From NCBI GenBank assembly GCA_963682055.1, contig OY821742.1, positions 27,623,060-27,687,059 of the forward strand: a DNA stretch of 64,000 nucleotides, given 5' to 3'. Position 1 is the first letter of the stretch; each line of letters begins with the position of its first letter. Shown here one piece after another: positions 9,896 to 19,445 of the stretch. The stretch comes from Primula veris (taxonomy: Eukaryota; Streptophyta; Magnoliopsida; Ericales; Primulaceae). The position numbers were made by a program, and so were the translations under genes. Below the pieces are notes generated by a model. The model did not search any database and was not told the origin of the DNA. It was given only the letters and a program-made list of their open reading frames with translations.

Positions 9896-12800
9896 CTATT
9901 GGTAGTACTTCCTTAGGTTGTTGACGTTCCAAGGTCGGTCCACCGGAACGTCGTTGGGAAGACGACCCAACAGGTAGGCCCCGTTCCCTACTGCACCGAG
10001 GATTCGATAGGGGCCTTCCCAATTGGGGCCTAGCTTGCCGTCGGACTGTATCCTGGTGTTGTTGTTTACTTTTCGTAACACGAGGTCTTCGTCTTGGAAA
10101 CGTCTGGCGTTCACTCTTTTGTTATAAGAACGCCCCAGCTCGTTTTTATATTCGGCGTTACGGATGGCCACGACCTCCCTTCTTTCTTCGGCGTAGTCCA
10201 GCTCTAGCCCCATCATCTTTTCATTAAGCCCGTTTTCCACCATGTCCGTCCTTAGAGAAGGAAGCCCGATTTCTAACGGGATGATGGCTTCCATTCCGTA
10301 AGTGAGGCTATAGGGTGTTTGTTGAGTGCCCCGTCTTCTCGTCGTTCGGTAGGCCCAAAGGACGTGATGCAGCTCTGCAGCCCATCGTCCTTTGGACTCG
10401 TCTAGCCTCTTCTTGATTCCGTCGAGCACGGTCTTGTTTGATACCTCGGCTTGTCCGTTGCATTGGGGGTACGATGGGGTCGAATAGTAGTTCTTGATGT
10501 GATACTTTGCATACATCGTTTTTAATTTGTCCCCGGTGAACTGTCCACCATTGTCCGCGACGATTGAGTAGGGGATTCCGAATCTGGTGATCACGTCTCT
10601 CCAGAGGAAACGTATCACTTCAGCCTCTGTGATTTTCGCTAAGGCCACGGCCTCCACCCACTTTGAGAAGTAATCGGTGACCATGAGGTGGAACTTCTTT
10701 CCCCCCGGGGCCACGGGGAATGGTCCGACGATATCCATGCCCCACTGTGCAAAAGGCCAGGGCGAGGTTACGCTGCTCATTTTTTGTGCCGGGGCATGGG
10801 GTATGGGTGCGTACTTCTGACACTTCTCACACTTGAGTACGAAAGCCTTGGCGTCCTTCTGCATGAGGGGCCACCAATACCCGTGGGTCAAGGCTCGGTT
10901 GGCCAGCGATCTTCCCCCGGTATGGCTCCCACACGTTCCTTCGTGAATTTCCTCCATGACCCTCATTACCATGTCAGGGTGGACGCAGAGTAAGTAGGGG
11001 CCAGAGAATGATCTCTTATAGAGCTTGTCGTTGGGAGCTATCCAGAATCCCAGTGCCGTTCTTCTTATTTTCTCGGCCTCTTTCTTCTCGTTGGGAAGAT
11101 CACCGGAGCGATGGTATTCGATTATGGGGTCCATCCAGCTCGGTTCCGGCGGGAGGTCAGTCACCATGTTAATTGTTGCCCTAGCCTCGATGCTAGGCGA
11201 AGGGACGTATTCTATGGTGATGACGCTCTCTTTTTTATCACTCATGACCGAGGCTAGGGTCGCTAGTGCATCGGCGTGGGTGTTCTCATTTCTGTTTATG
11301 TTGACGATTTCTTGATATTCAAAGCTTTGGAGTATTCCGGAAGCGATAGCCACGTAGCTAGCCATCCTGTCGTCCTTCGTCTGAAATTCACCACTGATCT
11401 GGCTGCTGACTAATTGAGAGTCCGTATGCACCAGTATCTTCTTGATTCCGAGGCTTCGGGCCATTTTCAGGCCGGCGATAACGGCCTCATATTCGGCCTC
11501 GTTATTGGTGGCTCTTAAGCCAAGTTGGATCGACTTCTCAATCACATCCCCTTGTGGGGATCGGAGTACGACGCCGAGGCCGGACCCTTTCTTATTGGCG
11601 GCTCCATCCGCGTGCAAGATCCAGGTCTCGGGGGCACAACCTGTGATGTCGGGGCATTGAGTCGTCCCAGTGAATTCTGCCACGAAGTCGGCCAGGGCCT
11701 GTCCCTTGACGGACGTTCGCGGCGCATAGCTGATGTCGTAGGCGTTCAAGTGGTAGGCCCACTTCATCATTCGTCGAGAGAGATCCCCCTTTTGGAGTAT
11801 TTCTCGCACAGGCTGGTCCGTATAGACCACAATGCTGTGTGCAGAGAAATAGTGAGCAAGTTTTCGTGAGGCCACGACGAGGGCTAGGACGAGTTTTTCC
11901 AAAGGCGTATACCTAGCCTCGGCATCGAGGAGAGTTTTGCTCACGTAATAGATAGGTCTTTGCTCCCTGTCGAGTTCCTTGATGAGGACGGCGCTGACGG
12001 CTATCTCGGACACGGCGAGGTATAGGGTAAGGACATCGCCTGGGTCCGGCTTAGTTAGAAGAGGCGGACTTCCGAGATAGTCAGCCAGCTCGGTGAACGC
12101 ACGCCGGCATTCATCGGTCCATTCGAATTTCTTCTGAGCTTTCAAGGCCGTAAAGAACGGCTTGCATCGATCCCCGAACCGGGCAATAAATCGGTTGAGG
12201 GCGGCAGCCATTCCGGCTAGCTTTTGTACGTCCCTTCTCTTCTCAGGTGTTTTCAAATTTTTCAAGGCAGAGATCTGGGACGGGTTCGCTTCGATGCCGC
12301 GATGGGTCACCATAAACCCCAGGAATTTGCCGGCGCCTACCCCGAAGGCACATTTAGAGGCGTTCAGCTTCAGGTCATGCCTTCGTATTGTTTCGAACAC
12401 CTCTCTTAGGTCGGATAGGTGGTCCCTCTCCTGGGTGCTTTTTACCACCATGTCGTCAATATAGACCTCCATGGTTCGGCCTATGTTCTTAGAGAATATC
12501 TTGGTGACCATTCTCTGATAGGTCGCCCCGGCGTTCTTGAGTCCGAAGGGCATCACTTTGTAGCAGTAATTTCCCCTTGGGGTGATGAAGGCAGTTTTTT
12601 CTTGGTCGGCCTCCGACATAGGTATTTGATGGTAGCCGGAACAGGCATCCAGGAAGCTCATTCTGGCGGCCCCGGCCGTAGAGTCCACTATTTGATCGAT
12701 TTTGGGCAAGGGGAAGGGATCCTTTGGACAGGCCTTGTTGAGGCTCGTATAATCGATGCACACCCTCAACTTTCCGTTCTTTTTGGGGACCACTACGGGA

Positions 12801-14869
12801 TTGGCGAGCCATCTGGGGTAATAAATCTCCCTGATGGCCCCGGCCAGAAGAAGCTTCTCTACTTCCTCGTTTATGGCATCGGCATGCTCTGGACTGACGC
12901 GGCGCCCCTTTTGCATCACGGGCTTGGCAACCGGGTTGACGTTAAGTTGGTGGCAAGCGAGGTCGGAACTGATGCCTGGCATCTCGCTTGGACCCCATGC
13001 AAAATTGTCGAGGTGTTGGAGAAGGAGTTCGATGAGGTCGGTGACCTCAGGTTTGGTAAGCTTTGCTCCCACCATAAAAAAGTGGTCCTCGTCATGCCCC
13101 GGGATTTGGATTTTCAGCAGTCCCTCCTCCACCTTGTCTTCGGCCTCAGGCCCCATCTTTTTGTTTAGTTCTCTCAGCAGCTTAGGGTCCTCTGCCTCGA
13201 TGTTCATGGCACTTTGGGCCGGCACCATCTTTTTGCCGGAATACACGGCCATGGCACAGCTGCGTGAGACTTTCTGATTTCCTGAGATGGTTTCCACACC
13301 AGAATCAGTTGGATACTTAACCTTTTGGTGTAAGGTGGAGGAGATTCCATCTATTCTATGGAGCCACGGGCGCCCCAATATCACGTTGTAAACAGAGGGG
13401 ACATTCACCACCGTGAACTCCACGCCCATAACTTTCGTACCAGTTTTCACGGGCAAGGTTATGTTTCCTTTGGGCCGGACCGCCTCCGAGTTGAATCCGT
13501 ACAGGGGAGGGACGTCGGTTTCCAACTGTTCCTCTTTGAGTCCCATCTTTCGAAAGAGGTCTTCAAAGAGTATATTGACCGACGCTCCTTGATCAACGAG
13601 GATCCGTCCTACAGCGCATAGGCCTATCTGTGCCGAGATAACGAGGGCATCAGTGTGGGGCACGTCCACCCCCACCAGGTCGAAATCAGTGAAGCTTACA
13701 TCCGGCTTGGAATTGCGCTTATACTTTTTCCGAGGGCTTGAGCTTTCTGCGAGGCAGACGTACTGCTTCATCAATGCTTCCCGTGCTGAGGTTCTTTCTG
13801 CCCCATTCTGGCTAGACCTTTTCGGCCCAGAGTGAATGACATGACAGATCATCACCGGTGGGGGGAGGTCCCGCTGCCTCTCATCAACCCCTTCTCCATC
13901 TCGGTCGGATTCTCTTCGTGATTTGACATATTTATCCATTAGGCCATCCCGGACCCATCCCTCGAGCCTGGCCTTCAGACCATGGCACTCGGAGGTATGA
14001 TGGCCGCGACCCCTGTGGTATTCACATATTTTGTCGTTAGTCCCTGGGGCCGGTTCGTTCCGTAGTGGGAGAGGCCAAGAGAAGAAAGGCTCGTTCTCAA
14101 TCTCGTTAAGAAGGTCGACAAGAGGTAGGCGAAAGGTGGTGGAATAGGCAGCGCCCAAACCCGAGGTGACAGGGGTTTGCTGCCCCGGTCGGGGGTCCTC
14201 TTTTCTTCTTTTAGGGGCCGGTTGCGGGTTTCTTCCCGTTCGTGGCCGCTCCATCCTTTCCGCTATGGGCCGGTTTCTTCGAGGGCTCGTTGTGACGAAC
14301 CGATCCCTTGGCTGGTCGATAAGGGCTACTGAACGTGTTGTCCCGGCTGACCTCATGTCCTTCTCAATGTCGATATGCTGTTTTATGAGGGACCTCAGTT
14401 GAGGAACAGAGTTGGGTGGGGTCGCGATCATCTCGTTTCGGATCCTGCTCCCAACTACCATGTTTTGCCTAAAGGCAGCTATGGCGGTGGAGTCGGGACA
14501 GTCCGCGCATTCGGCATGCTTCAGCCAAAACCGACTATCATAGTTCTCGAGGGTCTCTTTAGATTGGACCCTCACTTGATAGAGTTGCTCCGGCTGGGCA
14601 GCTCTCTCTTTCAAGTTTATGAACCGGTGTGCAAAGTCATAAGCTAGGTCGTCCCAACAGTGGATAGAATTGACGGGCAGGGACTGGAACCACTTACTAG
14701 CGAGCCTTCCCAGGCTGGCGGGAAAGCACCTGCACATTAATTGGTCGAGGTGTGACCAATGGTTCATCTGGTATCGGTAGTGTCGGAGATGAGCCTCCGG
14801 ATCAGAGTCCGCGTTGAAGGTTTGGAGGATAGGGGCGATAAAGTTTCGGGGGGGGGATACTGTATTCAA
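9896..14869 (-). CDS. Tat-type gag-pol polyprotein (gag core, protease, RT, RNase H, second RNase H, integrase)
   Basis: An uninterrupted frame of about 1657 codons; the first codon is TTG, because the true N-terminus lies upstream in a broken region. Domains by residue: retroviral-type gag core about 20-150; CEYHRGRGHHTSEC zinc-knuckle-like motif near 283; aspartic protease with DQGAS near 426; reverse transcriptase with YIDD near 801; RNase H with the YTPLEK and YTDQ blocks about 950-1060; a second archaeal-like RNase H from LHADGAANKKGSG near 1086 to HADALA near 1210; integrase with the CEKC zinc-binding part near 1345 and acidic residues in GMDIVG (1376), ADNGGQF (1438) and QAEVS (1471). 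The C-terminus has the NLRKYY block common to this lineage. All catalytic motifs look intact, so this copy could supply enzymes if its gag N-terminus were expressed. Confidence 0.93.
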   Translation of the reverse strand: MNTVSPPRNFIAPILQTFNADSDPEAHLRHYRYQMNHWSHLDQLMCRCFPASLGRLASKWFQSLPVNSIHCWDDLAYDFAHRFINLKERAAQPEQLYQVRVQSKETLENYDSRFWLKHAECADCPDSTAIAAFRQNMVVGSRIRNEMIATPPNSVPQLRSLIKQHIDIEKDMRSAGTTRSVALIDQPRDRFVTTSPRRNRPIAERMERPRTGRNPQPAPKRRKEDPRPGQQTPVTSGLGAAYSTTFRLPLVDLLNEIENEPFFSWPLPLRNEPAPGTNDKICEYHRGRGHHTSECHGLKARLEGWVRDGLMDKYVKSRRESDRDGEGVDERQRDLPPPVMICHVIHSGPKRSSQNGAERTSAREALMKQYVCLAESSSPRKKYKRNSKPDVSFTDFDLVGVDVPHTDALVISAQIGLCAVGRILVDQGASVNILFEDLFRKMGLKEEQLETDVPPLYGFNSEAVRPKGNITLPVKTGTKVMGVEFTVVNVPSVYNVILGRPWLHRIDGISSTLHQKVKYPTDSGVETISGNQKVSRSCAMAVYSGKKMVPAQSAMNIEAEDPKLLRELNKKMGPEAEDKVEEGLLKIQIPGHDEDHFFMVGAKLTKPEVTDLIELLLQHLDNFAWGPSEMPGISSDLACHQLNVNPVAKPVMQKGRRVSPEHADAINEEVEKLLLAGAIREIYYPRWLANPVVVPKKNGKLRVCIDYTSLNKACPKDPFPLPKIDQIVDSTAGAARMSFLDACSGYHQIPMSEADQEKTAFITPRGNYCYKVMPFGLKNAGATYQRMVTKIFSKNIGRTMEVYIDDMVVKSTQERDHLSDLREVFETIRRHDLKLNASKCAFGVGAGKFLGFMVTHRGIEANPSQISALKNLKTPEKRRDVQKLAGMAAALNRFIARFGDRCKPFFTALKAQKKFEWTDECRRAFTELADYLGSPPLLTKPDPGDVLTLYLAVSEIAVSAVLIKELDREQRPIYYVSKTLLDAEARYTPLEKLVLALVVASRKLAHYFSAHSIVVYTDQPVREILQKGDLSRRMMKWAYHLNAYDISYAPRTSVKGQALADFVAEFTGTTQCPDITGCAPETWILHADGAANKKGSGLGVVLRSPQGDVIEKSIQLGLRATNNEAEYEAVIAGLKMARSLGIKKILVHTDSQLVSSQISGEFQTKDDRMASYVAIASGILQSFEYQEIVNINRNENTHADALATLASVMSDKKESVITIEYVPSPSIEARATINMVTDLPPEPSWMDPIIEYHRSGDLPNEKKEAEKIRRTALGFWIAPNDKLYKRSFSGPYLLCVHPDMVMRVMEEIHEGTCGSHTGGRSLANRALTHGYWWPLMQKDAKAFVLKCEKCQKYAPIPHAPAQKMSSVTSPWPFAQWGMDIVGPFPVAPGGKKFHLMVTDYFSKWVEAVALAKITEAEVIRFLWRDVITRFGIPYSIVADNGGQFTGDKLKTMYAKYHIKNYYSTPSYPQCNGQAEVSNKTVLDGIKKRLDESKGRWAAELHHVLWAYRTTRRRGTQQTPYSLTYGMEAIIPLEIGLPSLRTDMVENGLNEKMMGLELDYAEERREVVAIRNAEYKNELGRSYNKRVNARRFQDEDLVLRKVNNNTRIQSDGKLGPNWEGPYRILGAVGNGAYLLGRLPNDVPVDRPWNVNNLRKYYQ

Positions 14870-15476
14870 TTTCGTCCGAGAATGGGGTGCTGCGGGTCGA
14901 GGCCACGATTTTCAACGCTGCCTCACCAGCTGCATCGTGTCATCCGCGTCGGCCACGTCTCCGTGTCCGAGGTGGCTTATCGGTTCGGGCGTGACTAGAT
15001 TCCGGCCGTGAGTCCCGACTACCATCCTGCCAACGGAGCCGAGAATGTATACTCCGCTCGTTATCGCGGCGAGAATTTCCTTCTTGGGAATGCTCTGACT
15101 CCGCACCCCTAGCCGGCTCCCTGGGAGTCTCTAGGGGGGGTCGTCGGAGGGGTCCCAACCTGGACATCACGCTTTTAACGGGGACGGGAACCGATTTGTC
15201 TTGGCTCGCGCCTTGAGCGGGCTCGAGTTCCGGCTCCATCAGCGAGGCTATCAAGGCTTTCTGGGCCGCAAGAGCGACGAGCTCTTTTTGGTGGATATCG
15301 ATCATCATCTCTGTCAGCTCGGCCCGCGATCGGGGTGCGGGAGCTGTTGCGGTCAAGGGAACGGGCTCCCTGGTAGATGCGGTCCTAGGGGTGTCATCAA
15401 AAGAAAGCGTTCTCGGCATCCCAAGAACGTGGGGGGGTCGAGACGATGGAGTGTCAAATCGGTTATTGCCAGACAT
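14870..15476 (-). pseudogene. N-terminal part of the Tat gag, interrupted
   Basis: An ATG at 15476 opens a 178-codon frame rich in Ser, Arg and Pro that stops at 14940. The stop is a TGA in a CpG context (CGA to TGA is possible). Beyond it, the same frame gives gag-like residues up to the nine-C run (minus strand, 14848-14856), where the frame must change by one base to enter the long ORF. A second frame at 14912-15106 is also gag-like, so there may be another shift. At least two lesions therefore separate the start codon from the intact gag-pol frame. Either this copy is defective or the homopolymer length is a sequencing error. Confidence 0.7.
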
Positions 15477-15519
15477 GTTTCTTTTAAGGACGGGGAGTCG
15501 AAGCTAACGCGTTTAGGTT

Positions 15520-15536
15520 TCCCACAGACGGCGCCA
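15520..15536 (-). other. Primer-binding site of the Tat element
   Basis: Two bases inside the 5' LTR the minus strand reads TGGCGCCGTCTGTGGGA, the position and form of the tRNA primer-binding site in plant Ty3/gypsy elements of this type. I do not assign the tRNA. Confidence 0.75.
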
Positions 15537-15538
15537 AT

Positions 15539-16224
15539 TGGCGAGCTTGATTTTCTTCCCAAGCTCGACTTAGTCAACTTCGCGTTGGCTCCGATCTTCC
15601 GAGGTGGTCAGGTATGCTCCGGCGGTCAGGTGGTCTTCGTGCCTGCACAAGGAACGAACAGGGGCCCGGGGTTGTTGCCGGGTTTTCCCTCTCCAACGAT
15701 CAAGTCAGTATCGGTGTTAACTGAAAGTAGGAATATAATTGAGGATGAGGGACCGGGTCGGTTACAGGTCGTTGTATCGAGTGGTACAGATAGTGTTCAG
15801 GGGGTCCCGGTTGTTTAAGCTTTATCTCTCCTCTCTCTCTTTTTGTGTCCCCCTCTAAGTAGGATTAGGGGGGGTATTTATAGTGAGGTTCAGAGGTGTA
15901 TTAACCCTTGGATCACTGTACTGTAAGATGTTGATCCAACGGCGTCAGAGTCATTTATGACTCTGACAAGGGTACTGTCCTTTCCCGTGGCCCACAGGAG
16001 GTGTCCTGTGATTGGGCCACGTCGGTGAAACGTCAGGAGGGTCCCCCAAGGGGGCAGCAGCATTAATTGGGGAAGCGTACTCGACACGCTTCTTTGGGCC
16101 GGCCTCAGCACGGTTCGGCCCTCCCAATCCGGGGCGTCGCATCATTCAGGGTTGATGAGGCTCGGACGGCCCGCTTTGGGGACGTTATTGCCCCGGACGA
16201 GGGGATGCTGACATTCCCTCGCCA
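15539..16224 (-). repeat. 5' LTR of the Tat element (right copy)
   Basis: 686 bp with TG...CA ends; TATAAATA on the minus strand at 15875-15882 is the expected promoter for gag-pol. It differs from 5182-5867 at about 11 positions (counted by eye), most of them in the U3 half toward 16224. Confidence 0.93.
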
Positions 16225-16229
16225 ATACA
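16225..16229. repeat. Target-site duplication, right copy (ATACA)
   Basis: Exact match to 5177-5181, directly after the LTR. Confidence 0.92.
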
Positions 16230-16658
16230 TATATATAAATATGATGCAGGATAAATAAATTTAAAAAATATTTTACCTTTGATTATGCCAAGCAGCAAAT
16301 AATTAAATTAGTTACTAATTTTGTAATATTTTCGTCTCTACATATCATCCACAAGTTACAGAATTTTACCCCGAAGCATTATTAGGTATCAAATACAAAC
16401 CTATATGGATCTTATAAGAGAATTGATAAGTGTACATGAAACATTGCTCAAAAATGGGATGGGTCAAATTTGTTTTTTTTATCTTTGGTTTAGAGTTTCT
16501 GAAAAAAACAAAAATCCTATTACTATTAATATAAGGCAATACAAGAGAAATGAATCTGTCAAATTTTACTAAGTTTTTTCAAAAATATTCGTATTCTAAT
16601 TTACTAATTAATCATGTACCATAATGCAATTCAAATACAATCCGGATGACATTTTCAG
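16230..16658. other. AT-rich sequence upstream of the PLAC8-like exon
   Basis: Probably intron 1 of the PLAC8-like gene, because it ends in a good acceptor (CATTTTCAG). No exon, repeat or ORF can be supported in it. Confidence 0.45.
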
Positions 16659-17040
16659 CTATCATCACGGCTTGTTTTCCATGCGTGACTTTTGGGCAAA
16701 TTGCGGAGATCATTGACAATGGCCATACAAGTAAGTTACTGTATATATACACTGCTTCTTCACAATCATGTCTTTTGCAGAATATTTAATGTGACCTTTT
16801 TTGTTGCACTTTCCCTAATCTTACAAACAATAAGCTTATATTTGGTTAATTGAAGGGGCATTTGAAGTTATAATTATAGAAAATGAAATATGTTTGATGA
16901 ACCGTATTAGTATTTGAAGTTATAATTATAGAAAATGAAATAGGTTTGCCAGTTTTTCCCACTTTAATTTTGTGTTTGCTCTCACTTTTCTGTTGTGCCT
17001 TTCAGCGTTTTTCAAATAAAATACCAAACAGGGTACAAGG

Positions 17041-17150
17041 ATTGATATGACATGTCGACACGTTTCCATGTTTCTGCCTTTCATACATTGCAATTTGCAT
17101 TGCAATAATATCATTAAGTAGATGACAAAGAACAATTAAATTGATTTTTA
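17041..17150 (+). repeat. Copy of an intronic repeat also at 19165-19265
   Basis: About 100 bp (GTCGACACGTTTCCATGTTT onward to ATGACAAAGAACAAT) recurs with small changes at 19165-19265. The two copies flank the deleted copia element, so a local duplication surrounds or predates the insertion. Confidence 0.7.
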
Positions 17151-17157
17151 TAATTAT

Positions 17158-17499
17158 TGAGTTGTGGAGCCAAATGAGTTTTGGCCATGTTTTCTAATTA
17201 TCCCACATCACTTGGAATTGTAATATGACCCACTAAGGGTTCTATTTATATGCCACAATATCTTGTATTTTAATTACACCTTTACACAACACCTCTATAT
17301 TATAAAGAGAGAGTTCTATTTACGAGAGAACCATAGCTTGTAACTAGGCTAGATTACGATTGTAATCCTCTTAATAATATTAAGTGCCACGTGTAGCGGC
17401 CCGGAGACGTATCCAATTTGAGTGAACTCCGTTATCAAAGTGTGTGTGCTCAGTTTAGTTTTCTGTCTTTCTTTGTGTTCGCCTGTATCGACCCTAACA
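17158..17499 (+). repeat. 5' LTR of the deleted copia element
   Basis: Ends GACCCTAACA two bases before the primer-binding site. The part from TTTTAATTACAC onward is repeated at 18759-18990 with few changes. The start is placed at TGAGTTGTGG and is approximate. Confidence 0.7.
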
Positions 17500-17525
17500 A
17501 GTGGTATCAGAGCTGAGGAAGATCG

Positions 17526-18737
17526 ATGGCGAAAGAAGACAGAACTGCACACGGGATCGAGAAGTTCGACGGGAAGGACTTCGCATTCTGGAGAATGCAA
17601 ATAGAGGACTACCTCTACGGGAGGAAGATGCATCAGCCACTTCTTCTTGAGGAAAGGCCGACCACGACCACTGAGGAGGCGTGGAAACTCTTCGACCGAC
17701 AAGTGTTGGGAGTGATCCGCCTAACACTATCTAAGAGTGTAGCACATAACGTCGCAAGAGAGACGACGACGATGGGGATGATGAAGATCCTCACCGACAT
17801 GTATGAGAAACCATCCGCGAACAACAAGGTACATCTCATGCGTAAGTTGTTCAACCTACGCATGGCTGAGGGGACACCTGTCGCGAGTCACGTGAACAAG
17901 TTCATCGACACCGTAAATCAGTTGGATGCGGTGGAGATAATTTTTGAAGACGAAGTGAGAGCCCTTATACTGCTAGCCTCTTTACCGAACAGTTGGGAAT
18001 TCATGCGAGCTGCTGTTAGCAACTCAATTGAAAAGGAGAAACTGACTTACAACGGCATCCGAAATCAAATACTGGCTGAGGAACTCAGGAGATTAGACAT
18101 GGGTGAATGCTCAAATGATGGAGCAGCCTTGAACGTGGGTTCAAGAGACCGGGGTAAGGCCAGGGTATGGGACGTTAGAGGACGTTCACAATCCCGAGGT
18201 AGAAGAGGGCAAAGCCGAGGAGGCAAAGATAGCGATCGAAGTAAGAAGAATCTTCGGTGCTATAACTGTCAGGGTATGGGGCACTTCAGTCATGAGTGCA
18301 AGCAGCCGAAGATGGGTACCGGCCGTGATCACGGGGCTAATGTTGGGAGCGACGAGGATTCGGGAGACTCTTTAATGCTTGCCGAACAGAGAGATATAGA
18401 TTCGTGGATTCTAGACTCTGGGGCATCATTTCACACAACCCCTCAGAAGAATTTATTCGAAAATTACACTACGGGTAATTTCGGTAAAGTGTATCTAGCC
18501 GACGGAGAAGCATTGGAGGTTGTTGGAATGGGCGATGTGAAGATTCGCATTCCAAATGGATCGGTATGGAAGCTGACGAAAGTGAGGCATGTCCCGAGGT
18601 TGACCAAGAATCTAATCTCAGTAGGCCAACTCGATGCCGAAAGGCACTCCATTTCGTTCAGCTGTGGAGCTTGGAAAGTTTCACGAAGAGCTATGGTGAT
18701 AGCCCGAGGGAGCAAGGTCGGTACTCTACGCTTGTAA
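17526..18737 (+). CDS. Copia gag and protease, truncated
   Basis: 403 codons. Residues of about 1-230 are a copia gag (UBN2-type: EKFDGKDFAFWRMQIEDYL, then LTDMYEKPSANNKVHLM and LPNSWEF blocks). A CCHC zinc knuckle (CYNCQGMGHFSHEC) lies near 247 after an Arg/Gly/Ser-rich stretch. A protease active site, LDSGASFHTT, lies near 300. The ORF ends just where the gag-pre-integrase region should begin; its stop codon is supplied by an LTR-derived sequence (CTTGTAACTAGG) fused to it at 18731. The start ATG is 12 bp after the primer-binding site, typical for small copia elements. Confidence 0.88.
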   Translation: MAKEDRTAHGIEKFDGKDFAFWRMQIEDYLYGRKMHQPLLLEERPTTTTEEAWKLFDRQVLGVIRLTLSKSVAHNVARETTTMGMMKILTDMYEKPSANNKVHLMRKLFNLRMAEGTPVASHVNKFIDTVNQLDAVEIIFEDEVRALILLASLPNSWEFMRAAVSNSIEKEKLTYNGIRNQILAEELRRLDMGECSNDGAALNVGSRDRGKARVWDVRGRSQSRGRRGQSRGGKDSDRSKKNLRCYNCQGMGHFSHECKQPKMGTGRDHGANVGSDEDSGDSLMLAEQRDIDSWILDSGASFHTTPQKNLFENYTTGNFGKVYLADGEALEVVGMGDVKIRIPNGSVWKLTKVRHVPRLTKNLISVGQLDAERHSISFSCGAWKVSRRAMVIARGSKVGTLRL

Positions 18738-18758
18738 CTAGGCTAGATTACGATTGTA

Positions 18759-18990
18759 TTTTAATTACACATTTACACAACACCTCTATATTATAAAGAA
18801 AGAGTTCTATTTACGAGAGAACCATAACTTGTAACTAGGCTAGATTACGATTGTAATCCTCTTAATAATATTAAGTGCCACGTGTAGCGGCCCGGAGACG
18901 TAGCCAATTTGGGTGAACTCCGTTATCAAAGTGTGTGTGATCGGTTTAGTTTTCTGTCTTTCTTTGTGTTCGCCTGTATTGACCCTAATA
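18759..18990 (+). repeat. 3' LTR of the deleted copia element, 5'-truncated
   Basis: Matches 17267-17499. The last two bases are TA instead of CA. The upstream 100 or so bases of the LTR are missing and are replaced by the deletion junction at 18731-18758. Confidence 0.8.
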
Positions 18991-19017
18991 ATAAATATCT
19001 ATAATGGGTTTCATTTC

Positions 19018-19445
19018 AATTATATATTTCAACTTGTGGTTCGAATTTAGAGACATTTTAGACTTCGCTTCTACACGAATATATGGTGTCCTCATTCTGA
19101 TCAGCCTTTCTTTGACAACTTGTATCACCACATTGACCTTCATAAATCAAAGTCTAAGTAATTCTTTATTTGTCGACACATTTCCATGTTTCTGCCTTTC
19201 ATACATTGTATTGAAATAATATCATAAACTAGATGACAAAGAACAATAAAATCGATATCTTTAAATGTCTTTAATTAATAGGTGCCATATAAAATTTCAA
19301 CTTGTGACTTAAATTCAGAGACATTTTAGACTTCGCTTCTACAGGAGTATATGATGTCCTAATTCTCAGCTTTCTCTTTGTCAACTTGTAACACCTCATT
19401 GACCTTTATAAATAAATCAAAGTCTACGTTATTATTTAAATAATC
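19018..19445 (+). repeat. Imperfect tandem duplication in the PLAC8-like intron
   Basis: 19018-19168 and 19287-19436 share runs such as GACATTTTAGACTTCGCTTC, separated by the sequence that matches 17041-17150. No coding content. Confidence 0.7.

Larger units (their letters stand above)
5182..16224 (-). mobile_element. Complete Tat-type Ty3/gypsy retrotransposon with antisense gene
   Basis: An 11,043-bp element on the minus strand bounded by two 686-bp LTRs with a TGGCGAG/CTCGCCA terminal inverted repeat and a perfect 5-bp target duplication. In minus-strand order: 5' LTR (15539-16224), primer-binding site, gag (N-terminal part broken), one long gag-pol ORF (9896-14869), a 76-bp tandem array, a gene on the opposite strand (6368-9106), a purine tract and the 3' LTR (5182-5867). 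Two RNase H domains in series between RT and integrase are the accepted signature of the Tat clade (Tat/Retand/Ogre). By eye I count about 11 substitutions between the LTRs, so the insertion is recent on an evolutionary scale. It lies upstream of, and probably inside the first intron of, the PLAC8-like gene. Confidence 0.95.
17158..18990 (+). mobile_element. Internally deleted Ty1/copia element in the PLAC8-like intron
   Basis: Contains a 5' LTR (about 17158-17499), a primer-binding site TGGTATCAGAGC (17502-17513, complementary to the 3' end of initiator tRNA-Met), a gag-protease ORF, and then, without integrase, RT or RNase H, the second part of a 3' LTR (18759-18990). The 5' boundary is uncertain because I could not find a clear target duplication. 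The element must have relied on enzymes from full-length relatives, or lost its pol after insertion. The junction is complex and is described as a finding. Confidence 0.85.

Noticed and set aside
12419..13168. 249-codon ORF on the plus strand inside the Tat gag-pol region
   Set aside because: It is the complement of the RT/RNase H coding sequence; the minus frame has all catalytic motifs and this one has no recognisable domain.
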